From NCBI GenBank assembly GCA_018881555.1, contig JACAXG010000167.1, forward strand, positions 1,457,920-1,521,919: a stretch of DNA of 64,000 bases. The letters run 5' to 3'. Positions 34,501-43,977 of the stretch are shown here, piece after piece. Source of the stretch: Amblyornis subalaris. Its lineage: Eukaryota > Chordata > Aves > Passeriformes > Ptilonorhynchidae. The notes below the pieces were generated by a model. It was not told the origin of the DNA and made no database searches. It was given only the letters and a program-made list of their open reading frames with translations. Numbering within the stretch: the first letter of the stretch is position 1; each line of letters starts with the position of its first letter. The position numbers and the translations under genes are program-made.

Positions 34501-36822
34501 CCCCTTGTCTGTATTTTTTATGCTTCTCTTTGGATTTAGCAAAGTAAAATATAAAATTTATATGTGCTGAGGCCTGCAGAGAGTTTCACAGGTGACCGTG
34601 TAACATATAAGAGACCCTTGCAGACTTCTGGGTGGCTTGAAAGGAAGATAGGAAACTCTTAACAACCTGGGCACAGGTTTGAAACCAGTGTAAATGTTCT
34701 TATTAGGGCTGTGATTTTTACTGTTTCAACCATGTGGTCATAGTAGGGTAAATCCCACATAGATGCAGTGACAAAGAGACCCCCAGAAGAATAGTGCTGC
34801 TTTTTGTATTGCTTGAACAGCATNCCTGGTTGCAAAATTACTGCTGCTGTAGTTAAAGCTTTGCATCGTGTGCGTAGATGGACCGGCGTCCTTGGCAGCA
34901 CATTAAAAACATAGCAGGACCNTCCCTGGCAGGCTCTCTAAACTCTTCTAAAATGCCTTTCAGATCTCATAGGCTGGATGGACTATAATAAGGAAGGCCA
35001 GCATGAGGACCAGACCGCAGGCTCTGTCTGCCGCTCTTTGTCCACACCGCACTCAAATTCCCTCGATGTCGTTGCAGATGTACACCCCAAGTACCAGTGC
35101 GATCTGGTGTCTAAAAACGGGAACGACATCTACCGCTACCCCAGCCCGCTCCACGCCGTGGCTGTGCAGAGCCCCATGTTCCTTCTCCCCGTGACTGAGA
35201 ACCCCCAGCGAGAAGAGGAGAGGCTCGGTTGCGATATCAGCGACGTTTGCACCCCATCCGAAACGGACTCGGGACAATCCGCCAGCGCCTTCCCCCCGCC
35301 GAGCTCCTGGCCGGCGCCGTGCCCTTCCACCAGCAAGAGGATAGACAGCTACATCTTGAGCCTGGTTCAGAAAAAGACTCACGCTGTAAGGACTAACAAA
35401 CCCAGGACGAGCCTCAACACCGATCCCACCAAAGGGATCTTGAGGCACGGGAGCATGTGCGTCCGGCAGCCGGCAGCGATGGTGGCCCACGGCAACATGG
35501 TGAACCTGAAGAGCTCCAAGCAGGTGTGTTTGCCTCCCGGTGGGACCCCCGCTCCGGAGCACACGGCTCCCTCCCCGTTGAAGCAGAGGCCGAGGGAGAC
35601 GGCTGGGGAGCAGCTGGAGAGCAGGAAGGCCCCTTTGCCAGCAGCTTTCCCACCCGGCACAACAACCGAACTCCAGAGCAAGCACCTGCCCCGGGGCGTC
35701 AAACCGGCACCGCCGGAGCTCGGCCGCAACGCCGTGGCCGCGGCAGGGGACGTCCCCAAGGAGAACGGCCAGCTCTTTGCCGCGTCTCCCAAAGACAGCC
35801 CAGGGAAGCCGGTGGTGCTGCAGCCAGAGAACAGGGTCAGCCAGCCTCCCAAAAAGATCCTGTTGAAGAGCAGCTTGCAGGCGGCTCGCTCCTCGTCGCC
35901 GGCTGTCGAGGAGAGGCCCGCGCTGGATTTCAAAAGCGAGGGCTCCTCCTCTCAGAGCCTGGACGATGGGCTGCTGGTGAACGCCCAGTACATCCCGGCC
36001 CAGCAGCAAAGCATGAAGCTTCACAAAGGCACCCGGAACGTCAAGATTTTGAAAAGCTCCGCATTGAAACACAGGGCCCACCTTGCCAACGGGGTGGAAA
36101 ACGGCTCGCAGGCCTTGCGGGAGAAAGCCAAGCCGGTCGGCAAGAAGTGCCGCTTTCCCGAGGAATTGGATACAAATAAGAAACTGAAAAAGCCCTCGTC
36201 GCGGGGGAAGAGAGGCGGCGGGTTGCCGCTGGAGCCGGGCCTCCCGGGCCGGCAGGCCGGCCTGCACAGATCCGCCCTCCGCTCCCACGGGCACGGCCGG
36301 GAGGTCGTGGTGGCCAAGCCCAAACACAAGCGTGCCGACTACCGCCGCTGGAAGTCCTCGGCGGAGATCTCCTACGAGGAGGCCCTGCGGAGGGCCAGGA
36401 GGAACCGGCGGGAGGGCGTGGGGGTCTACTCGCAGGTGCCCCTGCCCTACGTCAGCCCCTACGCCTACGTGGCCAGCGACTCGGAGTACTCGGCCGAGTG
36501 CGAGTCCTTGTTCCACTCCACCGTGGTGGACACGAGCGAGGACGAGCAGAGCAACTACACCACGAACTGCTTTGGAGACAGCGAGTCAAGCCTGAGCGAG
36601 GTGGAGTTCGTAGGGGAGAGCACGACCACCAGCGACTCTGATGAGAGCGGGGGCCTGATTTGGTCCCAGTTTGTCCAGACGCTCCCCATCCAAACGGTCA
36701 CGGCGCCGGAGCTGCATGAAAATGCGGCCAAGGCCTTTGTCAAAATCAAAGCCTCCCATAACCTCAAGAAGAAGATCCTCCGCTTTCGGTCAGGCTCCCT
36801 GAAGCTCATGACGACCGTCTAG
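28185..36822 (+). CDS. DACT1: DACT1 (dapper homolog 1), complete four-exon coding region
   Basis: The coding sequence is join(28185..28541, 30763..30895, 32497..32652, 34964..36822), 2505 nt, 834 residues plus TAG. DACT1 is a cytoplasmic and nuclear adaptor that binds Dishevelled and modulates Wnt/beta-catenin and planar-polarity signalling. Features seen in order: an Ala/Gly/Pro-rich N terminus; a charged helix at about 32-78; a leucine-zipper-like coiled coil at about 103-152; a Ser/Cys-rich block at 165-205; a long disordered middle; basic clusters at about 609-625 and 667-679; an acidic Ser-rich stretch at about 720-780; and the C-terminal PDZ ligand MTTV. Blocks recalled from human DACT1 match closely, including [47 protein letters not shown] and [19 protein letters not shown]. 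The human protein is about 836 residues. DACT2 and DACT3 are less likely, because the similarity runs along the whole length. Introns are 2221, 1601 and 2311 bp. Confidence 0.97.
28836..28906. repeat. Long inverted repeat / hairpin in DACT1 intron 1
   Basis: A 17-bp perfect inverted repeat (28848-28864 paired with 28879-28895) flanks a 14-base loop. Allowing one extra T on the right (28896) and two unpaired G on the left (28842-28843), the stem continues through TCCC/GGGA and GCCGGC/GCCGGC to about 27 bp in a 71-nt segment. The arms share the word CCATTCATGGCAA and its complement. A stem this long is unlikely by chance. It may be a structured RNA element, a cruciform, or an artefact of assembly. 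Confidence 0.85.
29672..29790 (+). mobile_element. CR1 LINE 3' fragment in DACT1 intron 1
   Basis: Only the last ~120 bases of CR1 remain, from GGCTGGATGGGGCT through the GGTGTCCCTGCCCATGG block to CTCTGTGATTCTATGA. It is inserted in the same orientation as DACT1. The 5' truncation is typical of CR1. It belongs to the same 3' type as the copies at 4820, 19358 and 27508. Confidence 0.9.
29980..30185. promoter_or_regulatory. Candidate conserved element in DACT1 intron 1
   Basis: This repeat-free, AT-rich block contains several TAAT/ATTA-type words and AAAATCATTTC-like motifs, and it keeps CpGs (for example TTGCGTTGACCG). This texture often marks vertebrate enhancers, but I have no alignment, so the call is inference only. 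Confidence 0.25.
30763..30895 (+). CDS. DACT1: DACT1 coding exon 2 (residues 120-164, coiled coil)
   Basis: This 133-nt exon is bounded by the acceptor TTCTTTTCCAG and the donor GTAAGG. It starts in phase 0 with NCLRRRD and leaves one base of a split Gly codon at residue 164. It encodes the core of the coiled coil, with leucine/isoleucine heptads through [17 protein letters not shown] and then the conserved TDSRPSSG junction. In the family this segment supports homo- and hetero-oligomerisation of DACT proteins. The match to human DACT1 is almost complete; the visible changes are at the TTDEH stretch. Confidence 0.96.
30896..32496 (+). other. DACT1: DACT1 intron 2
   Basis: This is a 1601-bp intron with donor GTAAGG and acceptor TTTTTATAG. 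Its central half is an old minus-strand CR1/L3-like LINE fragment (about 31470-32170). The remainder is unremarkable AT-rich sequence. Confidence 0.9.
31470..32170 (-). mobile_element. Ancient CR1/L3-like LINE fragment, antisense in DACT1 intron 2
   Basis: On the minus strand at 31476-31811 a degraded frame reads [14 protein letters not shown] and later VYTALVR. These resemble the KKANGILGCI and PLYSALVRPHLEY region of CR1 reverse-transcriptase ORF2. Further on, the plus strand reads GTCCACAAATGTTATG and GCGTTGGGCCCAACAC, as in old amniote CR1/L3 copies. The divergence is high, so this insertion predates the young bird CR1s elsewhere in the window. It is a decayed fragment with no intact enzyme domains. 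Confidence 0.55.
32497..32652 (+). CDS. DACT1: DACT1 coding exon 3 (residues 164-216, Ser/Cys-rich)
   Basis: This 156-nt exon follows the acceptor TTTTTATAG and encodes [18 protein letters not shown] and then a Ser/Cys-rich stretch ending GRPKSA. Its donor is GTATAG, a weak site with A instead of G at +5. The last base starts a codon that becomes Asp (GAT) when joined to exon 4. This recreates the DLIG motif found in human DACT1, which fixes the boundary. If the donor is skipped, the frame stays open for 29 more codons before TAA at about 32738-32740. Confidence 0.95.
32653..34963 (+). other. DACT1: DACT1 intron 3
   Basis: This 2311-bp intron starts with the weak donor GTATAG and ends in CCTTTCAG. 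I see no young transposon. There is an A/T-rich simple stretch at about 34345-34425 with many ATAATA and ACAATA words. The first 29 codons after exon 3 are open in frame. Confidence 0.9.
34345..34425. repeat. AT-rich low-complexity stretch
   Basis: Irregular runs of TATTATTAG, ATAATAATAG and AACAATAAAATT words fill about 80 bases in DACT1 intron 3. No regular unit holds throughout. Confidence 0.7.
34964..36822 (+). CDS. DACT1: DACT1 coding exon 4 (residues 216-834)
   Basis: This large terminal coding exon (1859 nt) begins after CCTTTCAG and ends at TAG 36820-36822. It carries 74% of the protein. Landmarks are [12 protein letters not shown] with [19 protein letters not shown] (about 255-285), [10 protein letters not shown] (about 345), [15 protein letters not shown], the basic [17 protein letters not shown] (609-625), [20 protein letters not shown] (667-686), [14 protein letters not shown] (about 722-735) and the end [12 protein letters not shown]. 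In family studies the C-terminal MTTV binds the Dishevelled PDZ domain, and the basic and leucine-rich parts allow nuclear shuttling. Codon third positions are strongly G/C, which explains long antisense open frames. An internal acceptor at 35077 could remove the first 38 residues of this exon. Confidence 0.97.
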
Positions 36823-36991
36823 TGAGGTGACTTGGTGGAATGTATCTGCTTCTGCTTTCGGAAGCAAGGTGCTTTTTTTTTGTACATATTTCCACAGATT
36901 TTTTTTTTTTATATACAAATATTTAAAACTTAAGGTAAATTATGTCACTTGTCTTCAGAACTTGGGTGGATACTAGTGCCTTTTACGTGGA

Positions 36992-36997
36992 AATAAA
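36992..36997 (+). terminator. DACT1: Proximal AATAAA poly(A) signal of DACT1
   Basis: AATAAA lies 170 bases after the stop and is followed by a T-rich segment about 15 bases later. Use here would give a very short 3' UTR lacking about 700 bases. The hexamer is perfect, but I see a weaker GU-rich downstream element than at the distal site. Confidence 0.5.
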
Positions 36998-37684
36998 AGA
37001 CCGTTATACTTGCTTAAAAAAACCTAACAACATAACACTGCCATTTCAGTGGTGAACAGCCTCCAGCGCGTGGTGTCAGAAGGCTTTGAAAAAAGGCTAA
37101 TGTTTCTGGGAATGGATCTTCCTTGCCTAGTTTTTCCAGTTCTGGGTCTTATACAGGATATCAACAGCTTAAGGTCATAAGTTTTTAGGGAATAAAGGGG
37201 AGGGAGTGAGGGTGGTTCTTCATGTTTTTTGCTTGTCCCTCTCTGCTGCTGCTGTTGCCACATCTTGAACTTTTTCCTGCTGGTACTCTGGTCTGTTTTT
37301 TTTCTTTTCTTGTTGATTCTCTTCTTGAAACTCACTCCTGTCCTCCACCAGCCTTCCCCCACCAGGAAAGGGCTCCTATTCAATCTGTCTCCGAGGCTAA
37401 GTTGCCCTCCCTGGAGTGCACTCTGCTCCGTTCTCCTGGGAGTGCCGCTGCAGACGGCGATGGTATCCAGAGTAAACTGCTGGAGCAGCTGACCAAGGCT
37501 TAGTAACTTCATTATATTGTGTAAAACTGCTTTTGAAAAAGAAAAAAAAAACCCATATGCATGTCACGTGCATGAGTATCAGTAGTTTTAATATTCCTGT
37601 TGATGTCCAATTTACTGTACATCATCAATGGCTGTTTTTATATATATATCATTGTGTAAATTAATATAACACATCATATGCTGT

Positions 37685-37690
37685 AATAAA
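37685..37690 (+). terminator. DACT1: Distal AATAAA poly(A) signal of DACT1
   Basis: A perfect AATAAA is followed within 30 bases by a T/GT-rich element (TTTGTTACGTTGGTG), the usual layout of a strong cleavage site. The cut is expected near 37705. Confidence 0.75.
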
Positions 37691-37707
37691 CAGTCTGTTT
37701 TAATACT

Positions 37708-40700
37708 TTTTAAAGTTTGTTACGTTGGTGCAGACCCAGTCAATGCTTTTATATTGCTGTTGTCACCATTTAGATGTTGCTGATGTCACCTGTTAACGTT
37801 CCCTGAATTTAGCCATGCAGGAAACGAGGCAAGTTTAAAATGTTGCTGTGGATGTGATTTGTGCTTTGAGGGAATTGGCTTGTCATAGCTCCTCTTGTTC
37901 TTCCTGTAACTTGCATTTTTCTAAGGGCAAGGTGGGATTTAGGAGCTCAGAGGCATCCTCAGGTTGTTGCTGATGGGCAGCTCACGTTGCAGAGCAGATG
38001 GAAGTGTAATATTAATCCTCCTCTCTGTCTGGGTGCTTGCAGACCTTGGTTGGTACAACACAGGGGCAGATGGTTGGTTTCTGTAACCAAATCGATCCGT
38101 GTGACACCATAGGTGTCCCCCTGGAGCATCCAGTAAGTGAATCCCCAAGAGCTGTGTGCCCTGGGAGCTGGGCTGGGTGGAGGAGAGCGTAGGCTGGCTG
38201 GCAGTGGTGCCCTCTGTAGCTTTGGCAGCTGACTCTGGCACAGCCCTGGCAAGGCCATGGAAGGAGGTGACAACTGTGTCACCCACTGGTCTCTGTCTCA
38301 GCTTCTTCCCATAGGACTGGAGGTGAGTCTGGCAGCAAAGGAGGAAGGAACCCTCCATAGACAGCACTGCTTCCATTCACAACAAAAGCTTTGGAGCTGC
38401 CTGGTGAGAATGCTGGAGGTTTTTGGCAGGTTGATCTGGTTTCTGCAGGTTCATCTGCTTTGGCATCCACAAAGCAGTGGACAAACAACTGGTGTGGGTG
38501 CTGTGGCTGCTATGGATTTCAGGGATATGTGTGCAGCCTGTCCTTTCCATAGCAAGGTCTGCTGAGCAGAGCCTGCCTTTGTGGTTCCTCTGTGTCCTTC
38601 CTGCTGTCACCCACCTGGAAAGGCAGAGCAGTTTTTTTTCTCAGGTTTCCTTGCATTGCAAACATAGGAAGTGAGAGATCCACCCAGAATTAAACATTTC
38701 TGGGAGCAGCTTCTGAGACAGTGGGAACAGTTTTCCTAAGAGGCACATTTTATTTTTGAATCTGCAGTAGTAAATCCCTACTTACAAAATGTCTCATCAT
38801 TTTTTTTCCTGGTTTGGTTGGTTTTGTTTTTTTTTTTTTAAGGAGTAGAAAATCAGTTTCTGTAAGGGTTTTGCAGTACATCGCAAAGCTGTGGACTCAG
38901 TGACCCAGAAAGTCCTTGCACTTCCACCTCCCATGAAACAGCAAAAGCTCTTAACTCCCCTTATCTGCTCATAACTCTCCTATTACTTTACACGTGGAAA
39001 GGCAGCTTGTATATATATATGTATAAAAAATTTATATATTGATTTAGAATAATTCATCCAGAAATTACTGGACAATTGCTGCCACCACAGAGAGGGGAGA
39101 GAAGTAATGTTTGTTGTTAAATAAGGCATTACTAAGGCTTAAAGCATTCCCATTAACAACTGATGGGTGTTATATCAAACAACGGAAATGTCTTACGGAA
39201 GCTCGTTGTTTCTTTCCTAGAATATCTCTTAATCATGCCACATAATCTCTCTTTGAGGGAGAAAAACTTGTGCAAATCCCTGTAAATCTCCTCAAAGGTG
39301 TAGCAGAGCAGCAGAGAGGATGCTCAGCCCTGCATTTTGTCTCTGGCTGTAAAGGAGCTGCTGGTGGAAGGACAAACCAACCACTGGCATTGGGATGATG
39401 AGTTTTTAATTGCAGTGCTAGAGCAGATTGCCTTGTACTTGGTGAGGGAGGTTGGTTTTCAAAAGTGAGCTGCTGAATGGTTTCTTTTCAGATAATTGAG
39501 TAAAAAAAAAATAATAAAATAACAGCCTAAATATGGCTAAGACTATATCAGCTGCAGCCACTGTATTCTGCAGTTCTCTTGTTGAATAGCTTAATACCAG
39601 ACTTGGAAATGGGCTGATGGTATCTCCCTCTTAATTGCATCCGAGTCTTTTCAGTTTGGGGAAGGAATTTTCCTTTTCTTACATGATTTAGGTAAGCATC
39701 CAGAATCCTTTAAACAGGCCTAGTTTTTTCTATTGACACCCAACCCCCTCCTTTTTTTTTTTTTAATAACAGATCCTAACAGTGCTGGAAAAGTACTTGA
39801 TATGGTCCCAATACACAACACACATTCTTGTCTCTGGTTCTGATTTAGGAAACACATCTGAGTTAGTACATTTTTGCAACGTTAGGTTGAAAAACATCTG
39901 CTGATCTTGGAGACCAGTTGAATATCTGGCACTTCTTTCAGCTACCTGGCTTCCCAGCTTCACAGCCTGGAGTCTTTGCCAGTGTATTTTTCAGGATGTT
40001 CACTTTTTAATTATCCCCGGTGTTTATGGTTGTCTTTGGAAGTCTGAAGCAGGAACATTTCATTGCACTGGGACCTAGTTCAAGGTGGGGGTAGGTGGTA
40101 GCCGGGCAGTTTGGGATTAGGTATCCCTATGCTCCATATGTGACTGAGTGCAGGAGAGTACAGAAGCATAAAGGAACATGAGCAGACCCCTTTAAACTGG
40201 ATGTCTCGTGAGTCAGATAATGCAGTGTTTCTGCACACCTCTGGAATACCCTCACTCCCACTGCGGGAATCAGCACCACGCCCTGAGGGGATGAGTGTGT
40301 CACTGGGCTGTATGCCTTCCAGCAGGCTCTTTGGGTCTATGCTCTGCTCCCTAACCCCAGCCACCAGCTGTGGGTCAGCTAATAAAGAATCAAGCAGTGT
40401 CTGCTGTGTGCGGGGTCAGGGAGAGGCCCTGGCATCGTGCCCACACGTCCCAACTGCATGGGGCCCCTGCTGTGGACCTCCTGCTTGCCGTGAGAAATCC
40501 AACGTGCCTGTGGAGAAAGGGCTCAGACAGCTGGGTCTGAAGGAAAGGGGAAATGGAGAGTCCCGTAAATAGAGTGTCTGATCCCGATTCATCTGTATTT
40601 CCAGGAGAGGCTGGAAGAGGAGGTGTTCCAGCCTAACACCTCGCTCCGTAAGTTGGACTGGACTAAACGGAGTCCTCTGAGGGACTCTGCCTCGTTTCTT

Positions 40701-41369
40701 CCAGAGCTCTTGAAATGATCGAGGCCACTATCAGCACTGTTGGTTGCTGAGGTGCTTAAACCATCTGACCAAACCCTGCAGGAACTGGGGATGAGTGATA
40801 AGCTTCAGTCCCCCAGGTCTGTTTTTGGCCTTCCACAGCACAGCCCCTGCTTGCAGAGAGCCTCTAGGTCCCACTCCTCTGCAGCTTTCCCTGTCCTGGG
40901 GCTTCAGCAGGAAGATCCATCCCTTACAAGTTTTCTAGTTTTCTCATGGCTTGGGGTTCATGCTGGATGAGGCCTGAAAACAGATTCTCCACAACAGTTC
41001 TGTGCCTTCAGTAATCCCAAATCTGTAGGCTCAGAGGAAGGTCGGGCGCTCCTCAGGTGGCAGCCAGCAAAGCCACCCCTGAGGGACCTGCATCCCTTCT
41101 TGTCACAAAGGGCAGCAAAGGCTTGGATTAGCTGTGGTGGCCACTTGGCAGACGACTCACCCCAGTGGGCACAGCTTTCCCCCAGCATGTGATTTTTCTC
41201 ACTGGAGGGAACAAGGACGTGGACATTTTTGAGGAAGGAGAAACAGCTAAATACATTTTTAACAGCTAACTTCAGTCTAGTATGTACTTTTGGAGTAGCC
41301 AACAAAAATAAATATGACTGAGCTGCTCGTACAAAAAACTGAACCATTCTCAACTCAACATTATAGGTG
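37708..41369. other. Intergenic sequence downstream of DACT1
   Basis: No gene is recognised. It includes T and A runs (about 38825-38841, 39505-39515, 39750-39765) and a TATATATATATG stretch near 39009. Open frames reach 145 codons but lack motifs. Confidence 0.6.
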
Positions 41370-41853
41370 GGGAACTGTGGTGAGAAACAATTGGTGCTGG
41401 AGCATGTCCAGAGGAGGGCAATGGAGTGGATGGAAGGACTAGAGCAGAAGTCTTGGGAGAAGTGGCTGAGGGAGCTGGGGGGCTCAGTCTGGAGAAAAGG
41501 AGGCTCAGGGGGGACCTTCTCACTCTCCACAACTCCCTGACAGGAGGGTGCAGCCAGGTGGGGGTTGGTCTCTTCTCCCAGCTAACAAGCGACAGGACAA
41601 GAGGGAATAGCCCCAAGTTGTGCCAGGGGATGTTTAGGTTGGATATTAGGAGAAAATTCTTCAGTGAAAGGATATTCAGGCATTGGGACAGGTTGCCCAG
41701 GGCAGTGGTGGCATCACCATCCCTGGAAGTGTTCAAAAAATGTGGCACTTGGGGACTTGGTTTCGTGGTGAACATGGTGGTGGTGCTTGTGTTAACAGTT
41801 GGACTTGATCTTAGAGGTCGTTTCCAACCTTAACTATTTTATGGTTCTATGAG
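41370..41853 (+). mobile_element. CR1 LINE 3' part with readable ORF2 C-terminus
   Basis: The 41426-41833 frame (135 codons) carries [60 protein letters not shown] and SPSLEVFKK, the C-terminal end of CR1 ORF2. The element ends with TTGGACTTGATCTTAGAGG, CCAACCTTAACTATTTTATG and GTTCTATGA. It lacks the reverse transcriptase core. It is the best preserved CR1 in the window. Confidence 0.93.
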
Positions 41854-41889
41854 TTGCTTTGGGGTTTGAAAAGTCTCAGTTCTGGAATG

Positions 41890-42110
41890 AGGGGAGATAT
41901 ATGAAAACCAGGGGGATTAATTTAAAAGGGATATTAGGAAGTGCTTTTCTACACAGCAGGGAATTTGTTTCCACAGGAAATAGTGAGACAGATGTGATAT
42001 CAGAAAGTTCAAAGGGAAAGAGAAGGTAGGGATGGACGTGCTCTACCAATGATTGTGGATGCCAGGAAGAGTGTGAGGTGACTGGACTGCAAACAGTGGC
42101 CAGGCTTGTG
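41890..42110 (+). mobile_element. Older CR1/L3-like fragment
   Basis: Words such as AAAAGGGATATTAGGAAGTG, CTTTTCTACACAGCAGGGAA, TTCCACAGGAAATAGTGAG and ACCAATGATTGTGGATGCCA follow the pattern of older amniote CR1/L3 3' ends. It sits immediately after the younger CR1 in the same orientation. Divergence is high. Confidence 0.45.
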
Positions 42111-43360
42111 TGTTCCCCCTCAAGACTGTCTTTTCCTGCAACTGCTCAAGCACCATTAGCTGGAGGAGATGCACCATCCTGGTGACCCACCAGACCATTT
42201 CCTGTGTTCCTCTGATCTTGAAGTAACTGATGGGAGCTGTCTGTGCAATTGAATTTCCTCACTCTTTTTCAGTCTTTCGGCCTCCCGACTGCTGCTGAAG
42301 GCGAAGTTTGCATTGCTTTGTGAAGAAGTTCACTTTTCACGCTTGGCTGATGGTGACGTGTTTATTCAGACAATGGACGTGTTTGTGGTCACTCTTGTCC
42401 TCTGGCACAATAAGTTCATCCCCCCTTTCACACAGGCAGTCTGTGAAGTCCTCTATTATGGTGCACATCATCTCCTGTACCACAAACACTGTTATGGACA
42501 CAATTCCTGCATGTTCCTCATGACTTCAGCCCATAAGTGAGTCTGCCTTGGGAGTCACTGTTGGGCAGCAGTTTTAAATCCTGCAGTTGCTTACAAACTG
42601 TAGGAAAAGCTGCTGACCTCCAAACTAAATGAACCATCCTAGAGACAGAGTGCCTCCACTGCTGCTTGCCTTGGGAACTTGCTGTCCTTGGGGAGCTTTT
42701 CTCTCCATCTGACTGTGTCTCCATTTGTGCCTTGGTTTGGAGCAACAGAGCAGTTTAGAAGCGAGTCCCATGGTCACCTCCTCTTGACCAGTGTTGGCAG
42801 GGGCAGCAGAGCAGTTTTGGTGCATGCTGGGCAGATGCCTTGAGAACACTGGCCCGGACAGTCCATGCCAGGGGCGATGCAAATGTGCTTCCCCCTGAGC
42901 AGGAATATGGGGATCTGAGCCAGTGATGGTGCCTCGAATATCTTCCAGTCAAAAACTATGGGCAAGCTTGGTCCAAATGTCACTGGGGACCAGGCTAAGT
43001 CTAGGCTGAAGTAAACACTTGAACTTTGTATATTGTTCTCGTGGGAACCTCAGTTTGTTGGGACATGAGTTTGGATCTGCTCCTTTCATGCTGTATGACT
43101 TGTTAATGTAAACAGAGCCTCTCTCTCAATTAATGGCCTTTGTTTCCATGCTGTATTCCTTTAAGATCAATAAAGTGTATTAACATTAATAACTTGCTTT
43201 CACTGAGCCAAGCTCTGAAAATCTGGCTTTTGTTCTTTTTAAATGAGTTGTAAGTCCTGGGAACCAAGACTTTTATGACTAAAGGAAAATCTGTATGATT
43301 TGGACTCTGACTTTATGATGGGGTTCATACCATCAGGCTTTCTAAGTAAATTGTTTTATT

Positions 43361-43381
43361 CCCCCCCCCCCCAAAAAAAAA
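43361..43381 (+). repeat. C12 followed by A9
   Basis: Twelve consecutive C bases are followed by nine A bases. The run could fold as an i-motif, or a G-quadruplex on the other strand with other G tracts, and is prone to length errors. Confidence 0.9.
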
Positions 43382-43544
43382 GGTCGAGTCTGCTGTGGTC
43401 AAGGGCAGGAAGCTGGAAAATTTGCAGCCTGTTGAAAAATATGCTCCTTGTGTCCTTGTGAGCCTCGTGCCTTCAGAAATGAGACTTCCATGAGGAGGGG
43501 AGGTATGAGGTGCAGGCAGGAGAAGGACCTCATCAATCTCAATC

Positions 43545-43665
43545 TCTGAAGTGCTCATGCAGTAAGTGTTTAAGCATGTGATTAAGCCCTTTCTTACTCA
43601 GCGAAGCATTTCAGCACACGCTTCGGGTGAATTAAGCATGTGCTCAGGAATNCTGGTGGATCAAG
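43545..43665. repeat. Second relic of the palindromic amniote repeat
   Basis: GTGTTTAAGCATGTGATTAA, ACTCAGCGAAGCATTTCAGC and GAATTAAGCATGTGCTCAGG resemble the 'ATTCAGCAAAGCACTTAAGC' family also seen at 18675. It is strongly diverged. Confidence 0.4.
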
Positions 43666-43935
43666 GTCTCTAAGATTTGCAAGTGTCCCATGCCTGTTTG
43701 TACAAGCTGTCCCAGTGACTTCTTCTGGCTAATGCTGGGAGGAACTCCCTGCTCTTCCTTAAAAGCCAGACTCCGTATGGTGAAACTAGGTTCAAACTGT
43801 TAATCTGAATTTGGGAGAAGCAGTGCCTTGAGTCCTTGATTTAAGCAAGGAGGGCTTTTAAAGGAAGAAATACATTTGCTGTTTGTTGTATTTGAGGACA
43901 CTAAGCTAAAACCACTTCAAGTATGTTAGAGTGAA

Positions 43936-43977
43936 TGTGCTCTGTATCAATAGCTTTGTGCTCTGCATCAATAGCAG
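43936..43977 (+). repeat. 21-bp tandem duplication
   Basis: TGTGCTCTGTATCAATAGCT is followed 21 bases later by TGTGCTCTGCATCAATAGC, one change apart. Confidence 0.8.

Larger units (their letters stand above)
36823..37707 (+). other. DACT1: DACT1 3' UTR
   Basis: About 885 bases follow the TAG stop. It is AT-rich early (T runs at 36873 and 36900, then ATATACAAATATTT) and has a C/T-rich central part. Two polyadenylation signals divide it into a short and a long form. No transposon is seen inside it. Confidence 0.8.

Noticed and set aside
35457..36179. 240-codon plus-strand frame inside exon 4
   Set aside because: It is out of frame with the conserved DACT1 reading and is a composition shadow.
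35053..36516. 487-codon open frame on the minus strand opposite DACT1 exon 4
   Set aside because: It is antisense to a conserved coding exon with G/C-rich third positions, which suppresses stop codons in the opposite frame. It has no domain, and its content is low-complexity Leu/Gly/Arg.
42300..42540. Two overlapping short plus-strand frames of 71-75 codons
   Set aside because: They have no domain, no flanking splice logic and no nearby promoter; likely chance.
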